Assembly (NCBI GenBank): GCA_963920635.1 | Contig: OY987298.1 | Coordinates: forward strand, 53,175,949-53,239,948 | DNA: 64,000 bases | From: Pseudeuparius sepicola | Taxonomy: Eukaryota; Arthropoda; Insecta; Coleoptera; Anthribidae | Direction: 5' to 3' | Shown here: one piece after another, positions 43,610-54,147 of the stretch | Numbering within the stretch: the first letter of the stretch is position 1 | Layout: every line of letters starts with the position of its first letter | Notes under the pieces: generated by a model | Database searches by the model: none | Seen by the model: only the letters and a program-made list of their open reading frames with translations | Told to the model about the DNA's origin: nothing | Translations under genes and position numbers: made by a program

Positions 43610-43894
43610 ATGTCAAATCCAGAACGAATAACTAGATCTAAAGCCCAAGCAATTATACAATTTAATCCCCCTCATCGTAGCTCGGAAATCCCCGAAACTA
43701 GCGAAAACCCATTTGCAAGATCTTCACGCTTATCACGATCCCCCCCACCCAACGATCTCGCTTCTAACAACTTTTCGGATGTTATAGATGAAATTAATAA
43801 TATAGAATCCACAGATAATACCGCCTTAGAGACGATCGAGGAAAATGAGGAAGCAGAATACGAAACAAATTCAGAATCTCAAGAAAGTGAATAA
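43610..43894 (+). CDS. gag-like N-terminal fragment of LTR element
   Basis: 94 codons from ATG: MSNPERITRSKAQAIIQFNP, a Pro/Ser-rich middle and an acidic tail (EENEEAEYETNSESQESE). No nucleocapsid zinc knuckle is present. Its position after the LTR and PBS and before the protease supports a gag or gag-pre-protease identity. The acidic, low-complexity tail gives no further function. Confidence 0.55.
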   Translation: MSNPERITRSKAQAIIQFNPPHRSSEIPETSENPFARSSRLSRSPPPNDLASNNFSDVIDEINNIESTDNTALETIEENEEAEYETNSESQESE

Positions 43895-44029
43895 GAAAGA
43901 TACCAACAAAGAACAAGAAAATATCCAAAACCAGTAGGGCAAAGCCTCGTCCTATCCATAAATAGGCTCTTAAAAAATATTGGCAAATTACTAACAATAA
44001 ATAAGCTGCATAATAAACAATAAACTAAC

Positions 44030-44300
44030 AACAGCAGTCATAGATACAGGGTCTGAAAAAAATATGACTACAAAGAATTTTGTAAAACATTACGAAAATG
44101 TAAATTTTACAAAACTACAAACCGCAGGGGATCATAAGATAGAAGTATTAGGGAAAACTAATTTGAATTTTAGTTATAAATAAACTTCCAATACCAATAA
44201 TATTAGGTTTAGACTTTTTAAAAAGCTTTGAGGCTGACATTAGTTTAAAACGTAAAACACTTACTAAGCAGGGGAGCAAGAATTTTCATGCAAATTTAAT
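44030..44300 (+). pseudogene. Retroviral-type aspartic protease fragment
   Basis: TTAVIDTGSEKNMTTKNFVK contains the catalytic DTGS motif; after about 45 residues, and a frame change at a stop, KLPIPIILGLDFLKSFEADI supplies the hydrophobic ILG-D-FL motif of Ty3/gypsy proteases. The frameshift between the halves means it is inactive. RT would normally follow directly; here it does not. A frame at 44,400-44,501 ends in IEKIKATFLELFGDDDLWF and stop, unknown. Confidence 0.72.
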
Positions 44301-44778
44301 AATCTTTTAATAAGGTAAAAAATGTCATCGAAGAGGCTTCAAACATTAATATAGATTAATTAAACACATATACACATTTCGATTTGGAAACCAGGTAGGG
44401 AAATAATACCGGACCGTTTTAGAAACTGGACCCAGAAAGACATAGAAAAAATTAAAGCTACGTTTTTGGAATTATTTGGAGATGACGACCTTTGGTTTTA
44501 AGGATAAGTACCCACTAGGATATAAGAACCTTTATTTTTAAGTAAAACGCTTTTTCGTTTAAGTTCTACTAATTACAAAATAAATATATAGGTAAATACT
44601 TATTAATAAAACGCTTTTTTGGGAATAACGCTTAGCTTTATACTAATTACATAAGAATATAGTACTTTTAAGAACATTTAAAAATTTAAATGATTATTAT
44701 TATTATTATTTTAACAAAATGAATCATAGAAAATGAATATTTTTCAATGCATCGTATACGGGTGCCCTGGCTCATAAT

Positions 44779-45180
44779 AGTGCGAATAGAATCCCAATTA
44801 TAAGGAGACCGCTATTTTGGGCCATATACGAATGCAAAATAAAGAAAAATAGTGCGAATTTAATCCTAATTATAAGGAGACCACTATTTATGTTGAAATA
44901 TTATGATGAAGTTGAATTATGAAGTTTTATATAAATGAAAAAATAAATACCTATTGTTAAAATGATTAAAGTGATAGTTTTATATGAATAAAAAAAAATG
45001 TTAAAATGAATAAATTCTATTCAAGGTAGTGCGAAAAAAATCCCACTTATAAGGAGACCACTATCTTGAGCTATATACGAATTTAAAATGGAAATTTTAA
45101 ATAAGAATAAATAATGGGAATTGAATCCTAATTATAAGGAGATCATTATTTATTTATAATTTTGAATATGAAGTATTTTA
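44779..45180 (+). repeat. Four copies of an ATTATAAGGAGACC motif block
   Basis: Blocks begin AGTGCGAAT..AATCC.AATTATAAGGAGACC.CTAT at 44,779, 44,851, 45,028 and about 45,112. They form two pairs separated by 249 bp, with CTATATACGAAT between the members of each pair. They are probably internal repeats of the LTR element. Confidence 0.75.
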
Positions 45181-45910
45181 CGTAAAATAAAATTTTGTAT
45201 TATACGATTAGGTTCTATTTTTTATATAGGTTATTACAAATGAAAATGTATTAAGAATAGAAAAAACGTTTTGTAAAAATTGATATATTAGGTACATAAT
45301 CTTATTTACTAATTATCTACTCACCAATATGAACTTATTTGTTTGAGGCACACCTGAGGGCACAACACACTGGACGACAGAACCTGCACATACGCACTCA
45401 TCCCCGCACAAAGCACGCATAAATACCAGGGGAAAGGCAAACAAACAACATCACTCCCGAGGGGAATGAGTTTTTCACAACGGCCCCCACTCAACTAAGG
45501 AAACGAAGACCCAACTGCACAGCCTTCTCAGCAAAATCCTTATCGCAAAACACCTTCTTTGCGGTATAGCATTACTGCGAGAAAAACAGGACCGGGTTGG
45601 CGTATGCCGCCAGGCCCAGCCAACAGCCAACAAGAAGAAAACCACCATCCAACACCTCTATGCTCAGAATTACTGAGCCTCTGCAGCCGAAAAAATACAT
45701 CACGATATTTGGCCCTGGAGCAAAAACTAAATGCTCGGGTCGAATTAAGCCACAACCAGCAGCAGTCTGGACACCTTCACCTACTAGTGCCAGCCAAACG
45801 CCAAACTTCCCCAAGACAGTAACGACCAGTGAGAAACGCGTGTGAACTATAGTGCAAAGCAAAATACTTAGTGCGGTTCTGTGAACGTTCTCGGTATTGT
45901 GCCGTGTTTT
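45181..45910 (+). other. Interior of the LTR element without recognised domain
   Basis: 45,340-45,870 is GC-richer and has overlapping frames (45,559-45,822 +; 45,572-45,862 -) without a family I can name. It may be a captured sequence. Confidence 0.4.
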
Positions 45911-46165
45911 GTTATTGTCCGTTTAACGTTTTAATGTTCATTGTATTTTTGTTTGTTTATTCACTCTATTTTTATTTTTACTTGTTTGTTTCTAAAGATC
46001 AATATTCTGTTCTCTCTTCTAAAGCTTAAAAAATAAGTATTTTTGTTATTGTCTGTTTAAGGTTTTAATGTTCATTGTATTTTTATTTGTTTGTTCACTC
46101 TATTTTTATTTTTATTTGTTTCTACCTATTTCTAAAGATTAATATTTTGTTCTCTCTTCTAAAGC
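45911..46165 (+). repeat. 133-bp tandem duplication before the 3' LTR
   Basis: GTTATTGTC-GTTTAA-GTTTTAATGTTCATTG at 45,911 is repeated at 46,044, both copies ending GTTCTCTCTTCTAAAGCT. The copies differ at several sites. Confidence 0.8.
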
Positions 46166-46196
46166 TGGAGGCCAGCTTTTGTAGAACCGGGCGATA

Positions 46197-46732
46197 TGTC
46201 AATAATTCCATAATAATTCAATATTAACTTTAAAATATTATTTCTAATAAGTAGTAAATCTTAATGCAAAGCTATCATTTCGTATCCGGTCGATATCCCA
46301 TTGCAGTCATTGCACGGCGAGTTCCGTGCCCCCGAGTCCGACGTAAGCCGTGCGGCCGGCGGTTGCCGTCTCACTAGGGAGCATATAGGAGCTAGAACCT
46401 AGAATGTCAAATCAGCGATACACTTTATAATATAAATATTGGCCTGATCGATTCGAAGGCATGCAGACAATCGTCGAGCATTGCCCTGCACTATGAAGCT
46501 CCAATGGTAAGCACCTCCCCTGTACCCATACAAACCCCTTGTTTTATTATGTCGTTTTAATCATGTTTATTATGTCTTAGCCGTTTTAATGATTTTATTA
46601 TGTTCTTACATGTGTTACATAATATGTCCCCTTGTAATTGCTTTATGTCTATGTTTTAATATATTAATTTAACTACCATCTGAGTTTCTATAGCTACCCC
46701 CCAAGTCACCCAGCTTGTGACAATATATTCTC
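46197..46732 (+). repeat. 3' LTR (536 bp)
   Basis: Matches the 5' LTR from TGTCAATAATTCC to CAGCTTGTGACA. Differences include an inserted TTAATGCAAAGCTATC segment and single changes such as CACTCGGGAG versus CACTAGGGAG. The low divergence implies a fairly recent insertion. Confidence 0.88.
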
Positions 46733-47260
46733 TGATGCCTGATTCTGTTGCAGAGATCAGTTCAATATCAGGATTCAAAAGAAGGGTTAAAGATTGGCTT
46801 CTATATACAAGCGATATTGATGAAGTGTTTGGGTAGAATTCCTTTATAAAAGTGCCTTCTCTTTTCCCCGAATTGGATAGTTGGTTCTTTATAATTGTGT
46901 ATTTACTTGGTGAGGCGGGATCTGTTGTAGTTGATTTTGTTGTGATCGATTGTTTAATAATCAACTTGAACTGATGAACTTGCTTACCTGCAATATGTAT
47001 AGTTGTATACCCGATTTTTGACTTGTTTATTCCGATAGTGGTTACATTTAGTTGGAGATGATACAGTGTTGTGCTGGTGGACACGCGCCTGCTGCGCCAG
47101 GATGTGTGATTTAAGTTATATCACGTATAAGCTTCTATGAAGCTTCAGTGATTGTTTTTGTTTTATTCACAATGTTGTGCATACCTATCTATATTTTGTA
47201 AAACTTTGTTTGTTGCATATTTGTTGTTGAATAAAACACACTATCTAAAGCACACTATCT
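46733..47260 (+). pseudogene. LINE RT C-terminus, part 2, with 3' UTR
   Basis: Reads LMPDSVAEISSISGFKRRVK then DWLLYTSDIDEVFG and TAG (ends near 46,835). This is the terminal helix of jockey-type RTs. It is followed by a 3' UTR with GTTGAATAAAACA at 47,227 and a short terminal repeat CACACTATCTAAAG / CACACTATCTGG. Confidence 0.65.
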
Positions 47261-47274
47261 GGCAAAATTTGGCG

Positions 47275-47425
47275 GGGGGGGGGGGGCGAACTCTTATCGC
47301 CGCCACTGGGTAGAGCTCGTCGATGACTTTATTCGTAGGCTCAAACTGAATTTTTCTATTGTAAATTGGAGATAGCCCTGCGGTCGAAAAAAATTTTTCA
47401 TTCGTAGTGATCTTAAAAACTGGTA
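47275..47425 (-). pseudogene. Fragment of unknown TE protein, copy A
   Basis: The minus strand reads FKITTNEKFFSTAGLSPIYN then RKIQFEPTNKVIDELYP. It is homologous at DNA level to copy B at 48,090-48,212, in the opposite orientation. I do not recognise the family. A G13-14 tract adjoins it at 47,272-47,286. Confidence 0.5.
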
Positions 47426-48089
47426 CATCCGAATTGTCCTTCAATTCGAAGCAAATTATGTGCTATAAACAAATTTTTAAAAATAACAGTGTTTTACAAC
47501 TGTCAAAGGCTAAGGTGAAGTGTTTGTTAATACAAAAAACTGTCATTTATGAAAGTTTTCCGATCTGGCCGCCTTCTCTCTGGATCTGGATAGCATTGAG
47601 AATAGGTACTGTTTTGCAGCTGCTGTGCTATTTTTCTTGCATTCGCCAAAAATAAGCAACATATCAAATTTTTATTGATTACTATATTGAACCATAATTA
47701 AATTAAAAAACAAACAACTTATACAGGTGAGAGCAAAATACAATAATTATTAAGTGATAAAACTATTTTGACAATAATTTCTTAAAATTGAGTTAATTTT
47801 GTTTTGGCGTAGAAAAGCCTACTGGAAAAACATATTTGTTATTAACAAACTCTTCGCCTTCGCCCATACCTTCGACCACTGTGACAACTCTGTGAGATAT
47901 TAGGATAGTTGTAATAATTCCTCAGAAAATTAGTTTCTCGTTTTTAGTTTTGGGAATAATCTTAGAATTATCTAATATAGATTTTGCATATGCATGCAAT
48001 GCAAACTTCAAAGTGCGATGACTAAAAAATGTTGATTTTTCAAAATTTTTGCGCATAATTTGCTTACAAGTGAAGGACATTTCGGATGC
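47426..48089. other. Spacer between inverted fragments
   Basis: AT-rich. The minus strand has protein-like fragments (VPILNAIQIQREGGQIGKLS) broken by stops, probably the upstream part of copy A. Nothing else was recognised. Confidence 0.35.
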
Positions 48090-48212
48090 ACCACTATTCA
48101 AGGTTACTGCGGACGAAAATTTCTTTCGACCGCAGCGCCATCCAATTTGAAATAGAACAATTATTCTATTTGAGACTATAAGTAAAATCTTCGATGAGCT
48201 CTACCAGCCTTT
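48090..48212 (+). pseudogene. Fragment of unknown TE protein, copy B
   Basis: The + strand reads FKVTADENFFRPQRHPI, stop, then NRTIILFETISKIFDELY. It is aligned with copy A but has lost frame in the middle. Copies A and B form an inverted pair about 0.7 kb apart. Confidence 0.5.
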
Positions 48213-49559
48213 TTTACGTTATTGGAATATCTTATTTTGTTCTGAAATATAAAGCCGGGGAGTTTGAGGTGAATCGCCGTGTAGGTATATTAAATATCCC
48301 ATTCTACTTTGTTTCTTCAACTAGAAATATACCTACTTATATTCTGGTTATTCTAAATAAAACGCTAAGCATCATAATTGATATCTCTTTAATGATCGAG
48401 TTTGTGTATCTATTAATCATATCAAAAATTTAATCAAGAGGAATATTTTTGTATCATAGGAGCCCCTGTATCGTCTATGATCACCTCCTATCACAGTAGT
48501 TGTAGGACACGCCAGTGTCTTAAAAGTACAAGTCACAGCTACTCGCTCTCGCTAGTCACAAAAATATTTGAATCCGTCCGTCCGTCGAATAGGTACATTT
48601 TCACAGAACCAGGTGGAGTCCCAGATTCAGGTCCCGGCAGGGGTGAATTTTTTTCAAGGTATATACCTATTTACGGTAAGGTATTATACCTATTTACACA
48701 GGGTGTTTAGAAGTTATGAGTATGAGCAAACCCTAATTATAATAAAATACTATACCTACATAAAATACTTATTATTATAATTAGAGAATAGGCGGGGTTG
48801 GATGAGCTCAGACAAACCGCGGCCCTGGCAATTTTTTTAATTCGGACATACCTCTGGCACAAGAATGAAAAATGTTTGTATTTTTATTTTCGATTGAATT
48901 TTCTCTTGAAATTTGAGCCTCGTAAACCACAACACATCCACATCATATAGAACACGCTTATTTAACTATCTATTTTACTTGCCTATCAAATTGCATGGAG
49001 ATTGGAAACAATAATTGAAACTGTTAACTTGCTTTATTACAAATAGGTATAGGTACCTACCTAAATAAAAAAAACTAAAATCAAAATTAAATTAATGCAC
49101 CATATACTACGATACATGTTTCATACCCCATAATTTTTACATTAGGCTTTTTGTATTAATTTGTAGGTATGCCTATTGACATTACTATTATTTGTGATAA
49201 ATTTAGTTACCTACTAGTTTTAATTGTTTTTAATTCACATGCAAATTGATGCATGTGAATGATGCAAATAGGTAGGTATCTCCGATCAAATATGACGTAT
49301 GCTATTTCTAAAGTCACTTGAAACAGCATAAAAACTCTAATTGCATAAAAAAAACTCTAATGTAGGACATAAGCGTCACGCAGTTTTTTAAAGATATACA
49401 TATTCTACAAGCAATACAATATTTCACTTTTAATGTTTTTTTTTAAGGTTGTCGCCAAACACAACGTAAAGGTTAATGCACCATACAATATTGTCAAAAT
49501 GTCTCTAAAAAGCCATATCGATTACAACTATTTACGCAAGTATATCCGAAAATCTGTGA
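48213..49559. other. Intron sequence without recognised gene
   Basis: AT-rich with many TAGGTACCTA-like motifs. The frames at 48,194-48,433 and 48,477-48,780 have no family signature. A CACAGGGTGTTTAG end lies at 48,699. Confidence 0.4.
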
Positions 49560-49748
49560 AATTATACGTCGATGGCCCCGTCCTCGAGATCACACTGTAG
49601 TTTATGTTCTGTGCTCTTTTTGTCGCGTATGTTTATAGAAAAAAGTGTTTGGTAACCCGCCGTATCGATATCCCCGCGCCCGCCTGATATTCATTATGTT
49701 TCATACGCTCGAACACGTCGCGTGTTTCTTTGTGTGCGGTACCAAATC

Positions 49749-49852
49749 ATGCCGAATCCACGGAAAAGAAAACTTGCGGACTTCAAACACAAAATCAAGA
49801 AGAAAATGAAGAAGATACACCAAATGCTGACTGATTTCTCCTCAAGTAAGTA
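49749..49852 (+). pseudogene. DIRS gag N-terminal fragment
   Basis: From ATG the strand reads MPNPRKRKLADFKHKIKKKM then KKIHQMLTDFSS. It has a very basic start, as usual for DIRS ORF1. The frame runs into TCAA|GTAAGTAGG, a strong splice-donor look-alike. Directly downstream (about 49,875-49,920) is SAVPYGWVHIKKD, which normally lies in the RT-RNase H connection, not after gag. Confidence 0.55.
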
Positions 49853-49989
49853 GGTTTATAGATATCCTGCATCACCCTGTTCCGCCGTTCCCTACGGCTG
49901 GGTCCACATTAAAAAGGACACAGACAGAAGGAAGGAGGGGAGACATATGGGACAAACAAATAAAAGAAGGCGACAAACTACAAGTACAG

Positions 49990-50640
49990 CAAGCCGAACC
50001 GGCGTTAAAGGTGTGTAATGCGGGCAGAATAAGACATTTTATTCCCAATTGGGAATTAATTACCCAAAATAAAGTTATATTAGAATGGGTAAAGGGTTAC
50101 AAAATTCCTTTTATAACCAGCCCTGTAAAACAAATACCAAAAAGTAATTACGGTCCTGAATTTCAAGAAAGCATTACCAACCTCCTCACAGCTGGGGCTG
50201 TTATAAAAAGCAAACAAACAAAATTTAATATACAAGAATTGTTACATGGCAACCATAGACCTTAAAAAATTCAGGTACATGTAATTGGACAGTTCTTGCT
50301 ATATAATTGTTGCATTTGTTGTCAATAATTATTATTCCATAAGAAAAGGAAATATATATGAATATAATAGGAATTATAAAGATTGTTTTGGTGTTGAGAT
50401 AATACACATATTATTTATATAAAATAAGGTGACTTTATATTAAAATATTTAAAGTTTGAGTACAAGGGCCAGCCTTATGAATTCACATGTTTGCCTTTCG
50501 GGTTATCAACCACCCCGCTTGTATTTACCAAAACATTCAAACCTGTCGTCAACCATCTACGCTCATTAGGGTTTCTTTCGGTCATATATTTAGATGACAT
50601 CCTACTACTCGGGGAAAACGAACACAAAATTCAGTAATTT
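49990..50640 (+). pseudogene. DIRS reverse transcriptase
   Basis: First segment (about 50,011-50,225): AGRIRHFIPNWELITQNKVI, LEWVKGYKIPF, PEFQESITNLLTAGAVIK, the N-terminal fingers of DIRS RT. Second segment (about 50,455-50,636): FEYKGQPYEFTCLPFGLSTT, PLVFTKTFKPVVNHLRSLGF and LSVIYLDDILLLGENEHKI. It carries the catalytic YLDD and the LPFGLSTTPLVFT motif. The interval between them is deleted or replaced by AT-rich sequence, so about 70 residues of the palm are missing. Confidence 0.85.
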
Positions 50641-50696
50641 AAAACCAACTCAAACCATAAAATACTTATATAGGAATTAACTATGGTAGTACCCGA

Positions 50697-50880
50697 ATGA
50701 CCATATCAATACCCAAAGGAGAAACACAAAATACGCTTTCTTTCATACAATCCATAAAAACGAAATCAAAAATAAAAATTAGAAACTTTGCAATTTTCTG
50801 TTTGGCGCAGATTTCGCAGACAAATACAAATCGGCGAAATCTATTGAGGCGACGGCCAAAGAATTACAAATCCAATGGGA
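50697..50880 (+). pseudogene. DIRS RT-RNase H connection fragment
   Basis: Reads MTISIPKGETQNTLSFIQSI, then KIKIRNFAIF, the thumb segment (KIR-x-FA-x-FLG in relatives). After NFAIF a second frame gives FGADFADKYKSAKSIEATAK then ELQIQWEKSW, which looks gag-like. The expected CPAVxYGWVHxK continuation is found instead at about 49,875. Confidence 0.55.
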
Positions 50881-51475
50881 AAAATCTTGGTGAGGCATAT
50901 ATAGAGTCTCGTATAAGTAAGATTAAAACCTTACATACAAGACAAACTCGAAAGTAATGACGTAAACACGAGTAATATCTGATTAGTCATTGTGCACACC
51001 ACTGCCTCCGTAACCTCGTCCAATGAGTAAAATCTTAGTGAGGCATATATAGAGTCTCGTATAAGTAAGATTAAAACCTTACATACAAGACAAACTCGAA
51101 AGTAATGACGTAAACATGAGTAATATCTGATTACAGTCATTGTGCACACTACGGCCTCCATAACCTCATCCAATGGGTAAAATCTTGGTGAGGCATTTAT
51201 AGAGTCTCGTATAAGTAAGATTAAAACCTTACATACAAGACAAACTCGAAAGTACTGACGTAAACACGAGTACCTAATATCTGATTACAGTCATTGTGCA
51301 CACCACAGCCTCCATAACCTCATCCAATGAGTAAAATCCTGGTGAGGCATGTATAAAGTTTCGTATAAGTAAGGGTAATACCTTACATACAAGACAAACT
51401 CGAAAGTAATGACGAAACATGAGTAATATCTGATTACAGTAATTATGCATATTCAAAACCATAGTAGGCAAATAA
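50881..51475 (+). repeat. Four tandem units of about 150 bp inside the DIRS element
   Basis: Units start AAAATCTTGGTGAGGCATAT at 50,881, 51,029, 51,179 and 51,333 (spacing 148, 150, 154). Each contains GAGTCTCGTATAAGTAAG, ACCTTACATACAAGACAAAC and TCATTGTGCACACCAC. Every unit carries a GTGAGG and a GTAAG, and CCCCACAG follows the array at 51,497-51,503. Confidence 0.88.
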
Positions 51476-51503
51476 TGACTAACGTCTATTTCTATCCCCA
51501 CAG

Positions 51504-51640
51504 GCGATAGTGGCTCAGACGGGTCCGAACGAGCCGCAAGCGCATCTGATTCGGAGGAATCTCACCCGTCAATACTCCCCCAAACAGAAGAGTCGACGAA
51601 AAAACTGATCGAGCAGTACAACGTAACTACAAAACGATTT
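51504..51640 (+). pseudogene. Gag-like acidic segment displaced within the DIRS element
   Basis: Directly after CCCCACAG the strand reads GDSGSDGSERAASASDSEES, HPSILPQTEESTKKLIEQYN and VTTKRF. Ser/Asp-rich segments of this kind follow the basic N-terminus in DIRS gag proteins. Here it lies after RT and before RNase H. Confidence 0.5.
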
Positions 51641-51960
51641 TTTATGGTGGTCACTTAATCTCCCAAATAGTAGAATGACCCTGAAGGAAAGGCCTTAATT
51701 TTTCACCATATTCATAGATGCTAGCGGCTCAGGCTGGGGGGCAAATATGTCAAAACAAAATAGGAAAAGGGTTCTGGAACCCTACACCCTACAGAACTTA
51801 ATTATCACATCAATTTTTTAGAACTTCTAGCAGCCTTCAGGGGATTGCAACCCTTGTTAAAAGCGCGAGAATTTTAGCATATTATTGGACATAGATAATA
51901 GTTACGTTTAAGACTCCCAATCTTAAAAAGCGCTTTAATTGCAGCGCTTTCTACTTTCGT
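51640..51960 (+). pseudogene. DIRS RNase H fragment
   Basis: Reads LWWSLNLPNSRMTLKERP, then FFTIFIDASGSGWGANMSKQ and, after stops, FFRTSSSLQGIATLVKSARI. The IDAS-GSGWGA motif holds the first catalytic Asp of DIRS RNase H. Several stops are present. Confidence 0.7.
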
Positions 51961-52439
51961 TTGCTGGCGCTAGCATTTCGTTGAACGCATATTTTATGAC
52001 GGTAAAGCTAGCGCCCGAAATATCGAGATGTAAAAATAAATTAAGCTCAAACACAGCATCAAAAAGTAAATCACGAAATCGAAATTTTACAATGGCTTTT
52101 ACCACACCGAAATAACATAAACAAAGTCAATAAAGGGAACTGACAGAACAAAGTAAGGTTAGAACCACAGAAAGTATACTACGAGAACAAACCCCCTTAC
52201 AGCAATCACAGGCGCAAGCATCAAACCGCTTGCAAGCGATTGCAATCGCTTTGTCGTCTTAAACGCACCCAATGTCACCGCAGTCACCTATATAAACCGA
52301 ATGGGGGGTATAAAATTCCAAAGTTGAACGAGATAGGTAACGCAACAAATATGGAAGTGGTGCGAAAAGCGTAAAATCATGATTTTTGCATCATACATAA
52401 ACACCAAAGAAAACATACTAGCAGACAAAGAATCTCGTC

Positions 52440-52670
52440 AGGAAAATATTGAAACGGAGTAATCTCTACATCCCACTGTTTAATAAAATCAAAACAATTT
52501 TGGCATTCCACAAATCGATCTGTTTGCTTCATATGCAAATAAAAAATGCGAAACCTTTATTTGTTGGCATCCCGACCCAGAGTCCAGAGGTGTTGATGCC
52601 TTCACATTTACCTGGTCTAAAATGTACTTTTACGCTTTTCCGCCTTTTACTTATCTAGAGTAATTAAAAT
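52440..52670 (+). pseudogene. DIRS polyprotein C-terminal segment (DFAS region)
   Basis: Frames combined by eye contain DLFASYANKKCETFICWHPD and GVDAFTFTWSKMYFYAFPPF. The D-L-F-A-S...W.PDP...VDAF...W...FYAFPPF pattern is a conserved region between RNase H and the recombinase in DIRS elements. A (AAT)n tract follows at 52,668-52,690. Confidence 0.72.
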
Positions 52671-52924
52671 AATAATAATAATAATAATAAACTGACAAGG
52701 CAGAAGGCATTGTCGTATTCCCAATTTGGAAATCACAACCCCGGTATCCAATAATAGAACAACTCATGCTCTCCAAACCGATCATATTTCCCCCACACCA
52801 CTTATTGCTGTTACCTCCTTTCAGGAAACCACACCCCATGTGGCAAAACTTTACCCTGGGGGCCGCCAAGCATACCTAAAAAGGGGAGTTTCTAGAGAAT
52901 GCCATCGATGTATTACTATCATCC

Positions 52925-53713
52925 TTAGCTGACAGTACCTTAAAACAGTACAATGTAACTTATGAAAAATTGTGGCCATACTGTAAAAGTACCGATGTTT
53001 TTGCAGCCACACCAAATAAAATCATCGATTTTCTAAATAAGGAATTGGCCCAGGGTGGGAACTACAATGGCCTCAACACAAGTTTGCTCTAAATATTCTC
53101 CTGCAAACCACCGATCATCCAACGATAGCTAGATTCATGAAAGGAGTTTAGAATGAGGCCAGTGTGCCCCAGATACAATGAAATCTGGGATCCCAACCCA
53201 GTCTTAACATGCTTTGAAGCCCTCGCACCAAGTGACTCCCTAGCTCTCATCTCCCGCCACAAAGTTCAAATACTGACAAAATTAGATTAAACAATATCAC
53301 TTATTTTGAAGATCGATTGGAAATATATATTACCGATATCATAAAAACCTCAAAACCTGGAAAATGCGAACCTAAAATAATAATACCTTATTTTCATGAG
53401 AAACCGAATTCATGTTTAGCATCACTGTTAAAATATTACATAACCGTAACTAAAGACAGCAGACGCGGGCATGATCAGTTATTACTCACCATTAAAAAAA
53501 AAACAACACATACCTAACCCAGCTACGGCACAAACCGTCTCCCAATGGATAAAAAAAGGCCTTACAATAGCTGGTGTTGATACAACTATCTTTAAATCGC
53601 ATAGTACCCGCCATGCTTCCACCTCGGCAGCTTTCAAAAGAGACCTAACTATTGAAAATATTAAACGTACATGGAATGGACTGAAATTCAAATACGTTTA
53701 TAAAATTCTATAA
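52925..53713 (+). pseudogene. DIRS tyrosine recombinase
   Basis: N-terminal core-binding part: LADSTLKQYNVTYEKLWPYC then FAATPNKIIDFLNKELAQGG (about 52,926-53,080). Catalytic part: 53,317-53,713 with IIPYFHEKPNSCLASLLKYY, the QTVSQWIKKGLTIAGVDTTI block and FKSHSTRHASTSAAFKRDL. HSTR is the conserved H-x-x-R; the following hydrophobic stretch and a Tyr near FKYVYKIL may hold the nucleophile, but the expected GW-S-x-x-TF motif is degraded (TWNGLKF). Stops and a frame change make it inactive. Confidence 0.8.
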
Positions 53714-54147
53714 TAGACCCATAATTACAAACTCACAGTTCGCAAACATTCTAATAAATAAACTTAGAAAATACCGAGTGGCGCAATACTTAAAATTACA
53801 ACCACAGAAATAACAGTATTATACCTATATACTACTTTATTAAAATATACAATATACATTACCAAATATTTAGTTACGTAAGAATTTATAAAATATGGTC
53901 TACAAATAGTGTTAAATTATCTTGTGATTTTCGTTCCAGTGATTCACATGTAGATCACATACATGGTGTTCTACATTGTATTGGGTAAGCTGTGTTTATA
54001 TAATAAACAATTTCGTTGCGAATATGTGACGAGTTTCATTTCGCAAGTCACGCACACAAGGTCGAAGCCAAAGAAACACCTCAGATCGCACCAAATCTTT
54101 CAACATCTACAGTGTGATCTCGAGGACGGGGCCATCGACGTATAATT

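Larger units (their letters stand above)
43085..46196 (+). mobile_element. Interior of a non-autonomous Ty3/gypsy-like LTR retrotransposon
   Basis: A primer-binding-site-like TGGTGGAGGCGCCGAAC starts five bases after the left LTR. The interior keeps a gag-like frame, an aspartic protease fragment and a short trailing frame, then repeats, but has no reverse transcriptase, RNase H or integrase. Near 43,240-43,330 and 43,420-43,510 a TTAACGCTGCCGGGG...AGTTAACGCTGTCGG block is duplicated. Confidence 0.8.
49560..54147 (+). mobile_element. DIRS-like tyrosine-recombinase retrotransposon, rearranged
   Basis: Bounded by a perfect 41-bp inverted repeat (49560-49600 and 54107-54147) that begins AATTATACGTCGATGGCCCC. 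Between them are gag, RT, RNase H and tyrosine-recombinase fragments typical of DIRS elements, all broken by stops. A partial copy of the terminal motif in left-end orientation, AATTATACGAGATGGCCCCG, lies 38 bp beyond the right repeat at 54,186-54,209. DIRS elements lack LTRs and an integrase and use a tyrosine recombinase for integration. The coding order departs from the family norm (gag, RT/RH, YR). Confidence 0.85.

Noticed and set aside
46656..47084. 142-codon minus-strand frame
   Set aside because: Antisense of the LTR end and LINE RT tail; the plus strand carries the recognisable RT C-terminus.
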